This document shows positions 1 to 5,220 of a DNA stretch of 5,220 bases, in pieces. Position 1 is the first letter of the stretch, and every line of letters starts with the position of its first letter. The stretch comes from GCA-2719315 sp964448645 (GTDB taxonomy: Bacteria; Bacteroidota; Bacteroidia; Flavobacteriales; Flavobacteriaceae). A model generated the notes under the pieces. That model was given only the letters and a program-made list of their open reading frames with translations, had not been told where the DNA came from and did no database searches. Position numbers and translations under genes: made by a program. Location: positions 1-5,220 of the forward strand of contig CAYUZY010000116.1 in the NCBI GenBank assembly GCA_964448645.1, in the 5' to 3' direction.

Positions 1-665
1 TTTAAAGATTCTAAAGAATTTGCTACACCTAGATCATAATCATTGTGCCCATGAAAGTCAAAGTGAATATTAGGAAATTTATTAATTATATCAGATAAAT
101 AAGTGTATGTTTCTCTAGGATTTAATATACCAAGAGTATCAGGTAATAATACTCTTTTGATTGGCTCATTTGATATAAAATTTAAATATTCAAAAACATA
201 ATTTTTAGAGTTTCTCATTCCATTACTCCAATCTTCAAGGTATACATTAGTTTCAATTCCTGATTTTTTAGCTTCGGAAATATTTTTTGAAATTGATTTA
301 AAATGATCTATAGGTTCTTTTTTTAATTGATATTTAAGATGGTTTAAAGATCCTTTTGTTAGTAGGTTTTGAACTATTGCATCAGATTTTTTCATCCAAT
401 TTAAAGAGATTCCATTATCAACAAAAGTTAGTATTTCAATTCTATTTAAAAGAGAATTTTCTTGAGCCCATTTGGTAATATTTTTCACAGCATTAAACTC
501 TCCTTCAGAGACTCTTGCAGAAGCTATTTCTATTCTATTTACTTTTAACTCATTAAGCAATAGTTTAGGTAAAGTTAGCTTTTCTGAAGATGAAAAGGAT
601 ACACCAGATGTTTGTTCTCCATCCCTAAGAGTTGTGTCCATTATTTCTATAACTCTATTGCTCAT
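1..665 (-). CDS. cimA: Probable (R)-citramalate synthase (CimA-type 2-isopropylmalate synthase homologue), N-terminal 221 residues, cut by the window edge
   Basis: The visible part is the catalytic TIM barrel of the LeuA/CimA/homocitrate synthase superfamily, whose members condense acetyl-CoA with a 2-oxo acid. It shows the DTTLRDGEQ signature (residues 10-18; R14 and metal ligand D15), E144 in VYLEDWSNG, LPDTLG (174-179), and metal ligands H205 and H207 in HGHND. Aligned from memory with Leptospira interrogans CimA, all landmark residues fall at a constant offset of 2: R16/D17, pyruvate-pocket L81, L104 and Y144, catalytic E146, T179, H207/H209 correspond here to R14/D15, L79, L102, Y142, E144, T177, H205/H207. 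L102 lies where LeuA enzymes carry a histidine. The ATG directly abuts the leuD stop (TAAATG), so translation is probably coupled. Homologues run to about 500 residues with a C-terminal regulatory domain, which is not visible here. Alternative: a second isopropylmalate synthase, which is how databases often name Bacteroidota copies. Superfamily is certain; substrate is inferred. Confidence 0.85.
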   Translation of the reverse strand, partial: MSNRVIEIMDTTLRDGEQTSGVSFSSSEKLTLPKLLLNELKVNRIEIASARVSEGEFNAVKNITKWAQENSLLNRIEILTFVDNGISLNWMKKSDAIVQNLLTKGSLNHLKYQLKKEPIDHFKSISKNISEAKKSGIETNVYLEDWSNGMRNSKNYVFEYLNFISNEPIKRVLLPDTLGILNPRETYTYLSDIINKFPNIHFDFHGHNDYDLGVANSLESL

Positions 666-1262
666 TTATAATGGTAATTTTTTCGCAAAAGTAGTTATAT
701 CATCTCTAATACTAGTTAAAAAATCAATATCATCATAGCCATTCAATAAATTTTCTTTTTTATATAAACTAATATTGAATTTTTCCATAGCATTATTGGT
801 AATGTTTAAAATTTGTTGATTGGGGAGATCAATTTTAAATTTAGCTTTAGGGTTTTTTTCAATTGTTCTAAAGATTTCTTTTAAAAAATTATTTGAAATT
901 TTAACAGGTAAAACACCAATATTTAAACAGTTGTTTTTAAATATATCAGCAAAAAAACTTGATACTACACATCTGAAACCATAGTCATATATAGCCCATG
1001 CTGCGTGTTCTCTTGATGACCCTGAGCCAAAGTTTTTTCCTGCTACGAGAATTTTTCCTTCAAAGTTTTTGTTATTTAAAATAAAATCTTTTTTTGATTG
1101 ATTATCATTGTAATATCTCCAGTCTCTAAAAAGATTATCACCAAAACCCTTTCTTTCAGTTGCCTTAAGAAATCTAGCAGGGATTATCTGATCTGTATCC
1201 ACATTTTCAATTGGCAAAGGGACAGCTGTACTATTTAGAATGTTAAATTTATCGTATGCCAT
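666..1262 (-). CDS. leuD: 3-isopropylmalate dehydratase small subunit
   Basis: LeuD is the small (swivel-domain) subunit of cytoplasmic isopropylmalate isomerase. With LeuC it converts 2-isopropylmalate to 3-isopropylmalate in leucine synthesis, and in citramalate-pathway organisms it also isomerises citramalate. The protein has 198 residues, close to the roughly 200 usual for bacterial LeuD. Family motifs are clear: ENVDTDQIIPARFLK (residues 19-33), the substrate-loop motif NFGSGSSREHAAWAI (77-91), SSFFADIFKNNCLNIGVLPV (101-120), and the C-terminal GYDDIDFL (175-182). The ATG lies 8 bases after the leuC stop, in an A-rich spacer (ACAAATAA) with no Shine-Dalgarno sequence, as is usual in Bacteroidota. 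Its own stop codon directly precedes the start of the downstream cimA-like gene. No frameshift or missing motif was seen. Confidence 0.97.
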   Translation of the reverse strand: MAYDKFNILNSTAVPLPIENVDTDQIIPARFLKATERKGFGDNLFRDWRYYNDNQSKKDFILNNKNFEGKILVAGKNFGSGSSREHAAWAIYDYGFRCVVSSFFADIFKNNCLNIGVLPVKISNNFLKEIFRTIEKNPKAKFKIDLPNQQILNITNNAMEKFNISLYKKENLLNGYDDIDFLTSIRDDITTFAKKLPL

Positions 1263-1270
1263 TTATTTGT

Positions 1271-2665
1271 TTATATAAAATTTCTTGGATCAGTTACTTC
1301 TCCAGTTATAGCAGCTGCAGCTGCAACTATTGGACTTGCTAATAGAGTTCTGGATCCTGGACCTTGTCTGCCTTCAAAATTTCTATTGGATGTACTTACT
1401 GCGTATTTTCCTGCAGGAATTTTGTCATCATTCATTGCAAGACAAGCAGAACAGCCGGGCTCTCTTAATTTAAAACCAGATTCATTTAAAATATTTAATA
1501 AACCTTCATTTTTTATTGACTCAAGAACTTTATGTGACCCTGGAACTAACCAAGCAGTAATATTACTAGCCTTTTTTCTCCCTTTAACAATATTTGTAAA
1601 AGCTCTAAAATCTTCAATTCTTCCATTAGTACAACTTCCTAAAAAAATAAAATCAATTTTTTTTCCTATCATTTTTTCCCCTTCATTATATCCCATGTAT
1701 TTAAGAGACTTTTTATAAGTCGAAGGGTCTCCAATTATTGATGAAACTTTTGGAATAGATTTGGATATAGGTAATCCCATTCCTGGGTTAGTTCCAAAAG
1801 TTATCATAGGTTCTATTTTATCACCATCAAAAATGTATTCTTTGTCAAATTTTGCTTTTTTATCAGATTTTAATGTTTTCCAATATTTCATCGCCTTTTC
1901 AAACTTCAAATTTTTTGGAGTAAATTCTCTGTTTTTTATATATTCAAAAGTTTTTTGATCAGGTGCAATCATACCTCCCCTTGCACCCATCTCAATACTT
2001 AGATTACATACAGTCATTCTTCCTTCCATAGATAAGGATTTAAAAACTTCACCAGAATATTCAACAAAATATCCAGTAGCTCCCGAGGTAGTTATTTTAG
2101 ATATTATAAATAGAGCTACATCTTTTGGAGTAACTCCATTATTTAAATTACCATTAATAATAATTCTCATTTTTTTTGGTTTTGGCTGAATGATACATTG
2201 AGTAGCTAAAACCATTTCAACTTCAGAAGTTCCAATTCCAAAAGCTATTGCTCCAAACGCTCCATGAGTAGATGTATGAGAATCACCACATACAATTGTT
2301 GCTCCAGGTTGAGTTATACCATATTCAGGACCTATAACATGAACAATTCCATTTTTTTTATGACCTAATCCCCAATAAGAGATTCCGTGATCTTTTGCAT
2401 TATCTTCCAGAGCTTTTAGTTGTTTTGATGAAAGAGGATCAGAAACTGGAAGATGTTGATTTATTGTAGGAGTATTATGATCAGCAGTGGCAAATGTTCT
2501 TTCGGGGTATAAAACATTAATTTTTCTTTTTTTTAAACCTAAAAAAGCAACAGGGCTAGTTACTTCATGAACCATATGACGATCTATAAAAAGAACATCT
2601 GGCCCATTTTTAATTGACCTTACAACGTGAGAGTCCCATACTTTATCAAAAAGTGTTTTATCCAT
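1271..2665 (-). CDS. leuC: 3-isopropylmalate dehydratase large subunit
   Basis: LeuC is the iron-sulfur subunit of isopropylmalate isomerase, an aconitase-family enzyme that dehydrates and rehydrates 2-isopropylmalate through isopropylmaleate together with LeuD. The 464 residues match the usual length (about 466 in E. coli). Visible landmarks are IDRHMVHEVTSP (residues 27-38), VCGDSHTSTHGAFG (125-138), the first cluster cysteine in FLGSCTNGR (C345), the other two in GCSACLAM (C405 and C408), and the substrate-binding TSNRNFEGRQGPGSR (425-439). The three cysteines that hold the 4Fe-4S cluster are therefore present and the enzyme should be active. The start ATG is 6 bases after the leuA stop and the stop is 8 bases before leuD, so the three genes are almost certainly one transcript. 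Large and small subunits are separate genes, as in most bacteria, rather than fused as in fungi. Confidence 0.98.
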   Translation of the reverse strand: MDKTLFDKVWDSHVVRSIKNGPDVLFIDRHMVHEVTSPVAFLGLKKRKINVLYPERTFATADHNTPTINQHLPVSDPLSSKQLKALEDNAKDHGISYWGLGHKKNGIVHVIGPEYGITQPGATIVCGDSHTSTHGAFGAIAFGIGTSEVEMVLATQCIIQPKPKKMRIIINGNLNNGVTPKDVALFIISKITTSGATGYFVEYSGEVFKSLSMEGRMTVCNLSIEMGARGGMIAPDQKTFEYIKNREFTPKNLKFEKAMKYWKTLKSDKKAKFDKEYIFDGDKIEPMITFGTNPGMGLPISKSIPKVSSIIGDPSTYKKSLKYMGYNEGEKMIGKKIDFIFLGSCTNGRIEDFRAFTNIVKGRKKASNITAWLVPGSHKVLESIKNEGLLNILNESGFKLREPGCSACLAMNDDKIPAGKYAVSTSNRNFEGRQGPGSRTLLASPIVAAAAAITGEVTDPRNFI

Positions 2666-2671
2666 TTATAA

Positions 2672-3820
2672 TTAAATATTACTAGATTCAATAATGTTGG
2701 GAATATCTTCATCAAGAACTTCTTTTTGAATATCAGCAATTTTTAAAAATTCTTTGTAAACTTTATCTAATTGTAATTTGTTTAATTCAAAACCTACATT
2801 TCTTGCTCTATAAGCCAAAGCAGCTCTTCCACTTCTAGCAGTTAAAACAATTGAAGATTTATCAACACCGACATCTTTTGGGTTAATAATTTCGTAAGTT
2901 TCTCTTTTTTTGATAACACCATCTTGATGAATTCCAGAACTATGTGCAAAAGCATTGGCTCCTACAATAGCTTTGTTTGGTTGAACAGGCATTCCCATGC
3001 TTTCTGAAACTAATTTACTAATTCCATAAAGCATTTCAGATTTTATTTTAGTGTCTAAACCAAGCTTTGGGTGTTGTCTCATAATCATAACGACTTCTTC
3101 TAATGATGTGTTCCCAGCTCTTTCACCAATTCCATTAATTGTACATTCAATTTGTCTGGCTCCATTTTGAATACCAGCTATAGAATTTGAAGTTGCTAAT
3201 CCAAGATCATTATGACAATGACAAGAAATTTTTGCTTTATGAATACCTTTTACATTTTCTTTTAAAAATTTAATTTTACTTCCATATTCTTCGGGCAAAC
3301 AATAACCAGTAGTATCAGGTATATTAAGAACAGTAGCGCCAGCTTTAATAACTTCTTCACAAACTTGAGCCAGAAATTTATTTTCAGTTCTCCCTGCATC
3401 TTCAGCATAAAATTCTACATCTTCAATATGTTTTTTTGCATGAGATACTGCAGCTACAGCTTTTTCAATGATTTGTGATTTATTAGCTTTAAATTTAAAC
3501 TTCATATGACTTTCTGATGTCCCTATACCAGTATGAATTCTTGGTTTTTTTGCATGTTTAAGAGCTTCAGCTGCTACATCTATATCTTTTTTAACAGCTC
3601 TTGTTAAACCACAAACCGTTGCGTTTTTAATTATTTTTGAAATTTCATTTACTGCTTTAAAATCACCAGGACTAGATATTGGAAAACCAGCTTCTAAAAT
3701 ATCGATACCAAGAAAGTCAAGTTGTTCTGCAATTATTAATTTAGTTTTGGAATCTAATTTACAACCAGGTACTTGTTCACCATCTCGAAGTGTAGTATCA
3801 AAAATTTCAACGTACTCCAT
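2672..3820 (-). CDS. leuA: 2-isopropylmalate synthase, short form without the C-terminal regulatory domain
   Basis: LeuA condenses acetyl-CoA with 2-oxoisovalerate, the committed step of leucine synthesis. The TIM barrel is complete: FDTTLRDGEQVPG (residues 7-19; R12 and metal ligand D13), H96 in HTGIGTS (the substrate-pocket histidine of isopropylmalate synthases), E140 in FYAEDAGR, NIPDTTGY (166-173), metal ligands H201 and H203 in HCHND, NGIGERAGN (229-237) and SSGIHQDG (294-301). The linker subdomain follows and the protein ends at residue 382, whereas leucine-inhibited LeuA enzymes have about 500-520; the regulatory domain is absent. The reading frame is open upstream to a TTG at 3856, but I chose the ATG at 3820 because it puts the catalytic motif at the usual distance from the N terminus and the extra 12 residues are not family-like. 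Homocitrate synthase is an unlikely alternative given the leuCD context. First gene of the operon. Confidence 0.95.
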   Translation of the reverse strand: MEYVEIFDTTLRDGEQVPGCKLDSKTKLIIAEQLDFLGIDILEAGFPISSPGDFKAVNEISKIIKNATVCGLTRAVKKDIDVAAEALKHAKKPRIHTGIGTSESHMKFKFKANKSQIIEKAVAAVSHAKKHIEDVEFYAEDAGRTENKFLAQVCEEVIKAGATVLNIPDTTGYCLPEEYGSKIKFLKENVKGIHKAKISCHCHNDLGLATSNSIAGIQNGARQIECTINGIGERAGNTSLEEVVMIMRQHPKLGLDTKIKSEMLYGISKLVSESMGMPVQPNKAIVGANAFAHSSGIHQDGVIKKRETYEIINPKDVGVDKSSIVLTARSGRAALAYRARNVGFELNKLQLDKVYKEFLKIADIQKEVLDEDIPNIIESSNI

Positions 3821-3839
3821 AAATTCGTTAAAACAGATA

Positions 3840-3863
3840 TTATATAACAAGTACAATATACAT
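3840..3863 (-). CDS. Candidate branched-chain leader peptide, 7 residues (MYIVLVI)
   Basis: A short ORF with ATG start and TAA stop lies just upstream of leuA on the same strand, in a different frame. It encodes Met-Tyr-Ile-Val-Leu-Val-Ile, so five of the six residues after Met are Ile, Val or Leu, the end products of the operon and its sister pathways. The stop codon leaves 19 bases before the leuA ATG. A ribosome that slows on these codons, or terminates here, would sit close to the leuA start site, so leader-dependent control is plausible. I see no Shine-Dalgarno sequence before it and no GC-rich terminator hairpin between it and leuA, so classical transcription attenuation is not supported. 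AT-rich codons often encode Ile and Leu, so chance cannot be excluded, although the two valines are less expected. Confidence 0.35.
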   Translation of the reverse strand: MYIVLVI

Positions 3864-3879
3864 ATTATCTAAAAAAAGC

Positions 3880-3906
3880 TATAAATTATTTATATTTGTA
3901 TTACAA
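3880..3906. repeat. Two adjacent perfect palindromes, possible operator
   Basis: The first palindrome is TATAAAT-T-ATTTATA (3880-3894, seven-base arms around one central base). The second is TTGTA-T-TACAA (3896-3906, five-base arms), one base further on. They overlap the plus-strand TAnnTTTG box and the weak leftward promoter reading, so a dimeric regulator bound here could affect both directions. The first is built only of A and T in an AT-rich spacer and could easily be chance. The second contains a G-C pair in each arm and is the better operator candidate. Confidence 0.25.
3891..3898 (+). promoter_or_regulatory. Candidate Bacteroidota -7 promoter box (TATATTTG) for the TPR-like gene
   Basis: TATATTTG matches the Bacteroidota -7 consensus TAnnTTTG at every defined position. 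It would place the transcription start around 3903-3907 and give a 5' untranslated leader of about 65-70 bases before the ATG at 3973. No convincing TTG-type -33 element is seen about 20 bases upstream, and such AT-rich boxes arise easily by chance, so this is tentative. Confidence 0.3.
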
Positions 3907-3972
3907 TATTCTATTATAACACTAATTTTATAACTAATTAATATACAGGCTCTTAAACTTTAACTTTTTACA

Positions 3973-5220
3973 ATGACAAGTCAGCAGAAAGATAATTTGT
4001 TTATTTTAATTAAATCATTAACAAAATCTGAAAAGAGACAATTTAAATTATACGTTGGAAGAATGGATTCTAATGAAGATTCTAAGTATATAAGCCTTTT
4101 TAATTTAATGGATAGGATGAACAAATATAATGAAGAATCTATTTTGGTAAAAGGGATAGTAAAAAAACAGCAATTATCTAATTTGAAAGCTCATTTATAC
4201 AAACAAATTTTAATTAGTTTAAGACTAAATCCAGTGTTAAAAAATGTCAGAATTCAAATTAGAGAGCAGTTAGACTTTGCAACCTTGTTATATCAAAAGG
4301 GATTATATAAACAAAGTTTGAAGGTTTTAGAGAAAGCTAAGGTTATGGCTTTAAATCATGAAGAAAAATATATTGCTTATGATATTGTAGAACTTGAAAA
4401 AGTTATTGAGTCACAATATATAACAAGAAGTTTATCTAACAGGGCAGAGGAGTTAATAAATGAAGCTGATAGATTAGCTAAACAAAATAACATCTCAACT
4501 CAATTATCTAATCTTTCATTAGAATTATACCAAAGATTAATAAAAGCAGGTTATGCGAAAAGTGATATAGAATTTAGAGAAATTACTCAATTTTTTTATA
4601 AAAGAATGCCAAAAATAAAAGAGAATGATCTAGGGTTTAGAGAAAAGTTATGGTATTATAAGGCTTATGTATGGTATAGTTTTTTAACTCAGGACTTTTT
4701 GTCGACATATAAATATTCATCAAAATGGGTTAAAATGTTTGAAGAATTCCCAAAGATGATTCCAGTTCATCCTGTATTTTATTTAAAAGGGAATAATTAT
4801 TTAATGGAAATTCTTTTTTTAATTAAACACCCCGTAAAATTTAAAAAAGTATTAACTCTTATGAAGAAAAGAGTTGATAATATTGATTTTCCTAATAATG
4901 ACAATTTAGGCGCTTTGTCATTTCATTTTAATTATAGTAATCTAGTAAATCTTTGTTTTTTGGAAGGAGATTTTGATCGAGCTTTAAATTATATTCCTTC
5001 AATTTTAAATGGCATTAAGGAATATCAGAACCAAATAGATGCTCACCATGTAATGATGTTTTATTATAAAATAGCTTGTATATATTTTGGTAAAGAAGAT
5101 TACGAGAATTGTATTATTTATTTAGATAAAATAATTAGCAATAAAGACTTAAAAATGAGAGAAGATTTATTATGTTTTTCAAGAGTTCTTAATATTTTCG
5201 CTCATTATGAAGCTGGATTT
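3973..5220 (+). CDS. Conserved Bacteroidota protein of unknown function with TPR-like helical hairpins, first 416 residues, cut by the window edge
   Basis: No enzymatic motif, signal peptide or membrane segment is visible, so a soluble cytoplasmic protein is expected. The start is firm: an in-frame TAA lies at 3961-3963, leaving this ATG as the first possible start. The N terminus (residues 1-30, with LTKSEKRQFKLYVGR at 16-30) is charged and looks like a distinct conserved element. Residues 64-84 form a basic helix (KKQQLSNLKAHLYKQILISL at 64-83). TPR-like hairpins follow, for example about 99-127 (YQKGLYKQSLKVLEKA at 107-122) and about 322-345 (LEGDFDRALNYI at 330-341). Other notable patches are an aromatic cluster at 226-242 and HPVFYLKGNNYLME (266-279). 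I recall similar uncharacterised proteins of about 500 residues in Flavobacteriia beside leucine genes, but cannot verify this here. It diverges from leuA across a shared 152-base control region. A role as scaffold or regulator is only a guess; no DNA-binding domain is evident. Confidence 0.9.
   Translation, partial: MTSQQKDNLFILIKSLTKSEKRQFKLYVGRMDSNEDSKYISLFNLMDRMNKYNEESILVKGIVKKQQLSNLKAHLYKQILISLRLNPVLKNVRIQIREQLDFATLLYQKGLYKQSLKVLEKAKVMALNHEEKYIAYDIVELEKVIESQYITRSLSNRAEELINEADRLAKQNNISTQLSNLSLELYQRLIKAGYAKSDIEFREITQFFYKRMPKIKENDLGFREKLWYYKAYVWYSFLTQDFLSTYKYSSKWVKMFEEFPKMIPVHPVFYLKGNNYLMEILFLIKHPVKFKKVLTLMKKRVDNIDFPNNDNLGALSFHFNYSNLVNLCFLEGDFDRALNYIPSILNGIKEYQNQIDAHHVMMFYYKIACIYFGKEDYENCIIYLDKIISNKDLKMREDLLCFSRVLNIFAHYEAGF

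Larger units (their letters stand above)
3821..3972. promoter_or_regulatory. Divergent intergenic region between leuA and the TPR-like gene
   Basis: These 152 bases are extremely AT-rich and must hold the promoters for both the leu operon (leftward) and the TPR-like gene (rightward). Seen in it are the candidate leader ORF (3840-3863), two adjacent odd-length palindromes (3880-3906), and a TAnnTTTG box on the plus strand (3891-3898). For the leu operon I find no perfect Bacteroidota promoter. The best reading is a TTG at 3906-3904 followed after 22 bases by TAGCTTTT (3881-3874), one mismatch from TAnnTTTG, which would start transcription just upstream of the leader ORF. This is weak. No riboswitch or T-box-like structure is recognisable. 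Confidence 0.6.

Noticed and set aside
472..738. Plus-strand ORF of 88 codons across the cimA/leuD junction
   Set aside because: It lies opposite two well-supported genes, has no family-like sequence, and arises from antisense reading of AT-rich coding DNA.
1386..1958. Two plus-strand ORFs (1386-1718 and 1761-1958) inside leuC
   Set aside because: Both are antisense shadows of the conserved leuC frame; no recognisable protein and no independent start signals.
1271..2665. LeuC as aconitase or homoaconitase
   Set aside because: Length, a separate small subunit next door and the leuA context fit isopropylmalate isomerase; aconitases are much longer single chains.
2672..3820. Short LeuA as homocitrate synthase (NifV-like)
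   Set aside because: The short length alone suggests it, but the pocket histidine motif HTGIGTS, the C-terminal motifs and the leuCD operon fit 2-isopropylmalate synthase of Bacteroidota.
3821..3856. Start of leuA at the TTG at 3856, adding 12 residues
   Set aside because: The extra residues are not family-like, TTG is a poor start compared with the ATG at 3820, and the ATG gives the usual LeuA N terminus just before the DTTLRDGEQ motif.
3871..3894. Terminator- or attenuator-like hairpin on the minus strand: palindrome followed by a run of seven T
   Set aside because: The stem would be A-T only with at most about five usable pairs after allowing a loop, too weak for an intrinsic terminator; it also lies upstream of the candidate leader ORF rather than between it and leuA.

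Overview
The window is AT-rich (roughly 30% GC by eye) and comes from a Bacteroidota bacterium, most likely a marine Flavobacteriia-type genome. The evidence is the very high A+T content, the absence of Shine-Dalgarno sequences before every start, a TAnnTTTG-type promoter box, and LeuA, LeuC and LeuD sequences that match the flavobacterial forms as I remember them.

Layout. Positions 1-3820 (minus strand, transcribed right to left) hold a tightly packed branched-chain amino acid operon: leuA (2-isopropylmalate synthase), leuC and leuD (the two isopropylmalate isomerase subunits), and then a second enzyme of the isopropylmalate synthase superfamily that runs off the left edge. The junctions are 6, 8 and 0 bases. 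Positions 3821-3972 are a divergent intergenic region with candidate control signals. Positions 3973-5220 (plus strand) hold the first 416 codons of a conserved Bacteroidota protein of unknown function with TPR-like helical hairpins. It runs off the right edge.

How the genes work together. LeuA condenses 2-oxoisovalerate with acetyl-CoA, and LeuCD isomerises the product. LeuB, probably just outside the left edge, would complete 2-oxoisocaproate for leucine. The last gene carries every pyruvate-pocket and catalytic residue I can recall from Leptospira (R)-citramalate synthase (CimA) that falls in the visible part. If it is CimA, the operon also feeds isoleucine: pyruvate plus acetyl-CoA gives citramalate, which the same LeuCD and LeuB convert to 2-oxobutyrate without threonine. 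LeuA is only 382 residues and lacks the C-terminal leucine-sensing domain, so allosteric control by leucine binding to that domain is not available to it.

The most interesting items are the CimA-type gene inside a leu operon, a seven-codon ORF (MYIVLVI) just upstream of leuA that looks like a branched-chain leader peptide, the regulatory-domain-free LeuA, and the uncharacterised protein divergent from the operon. No mobile elements, CRISPR arrays, tRNA or rRNA genes were seen.
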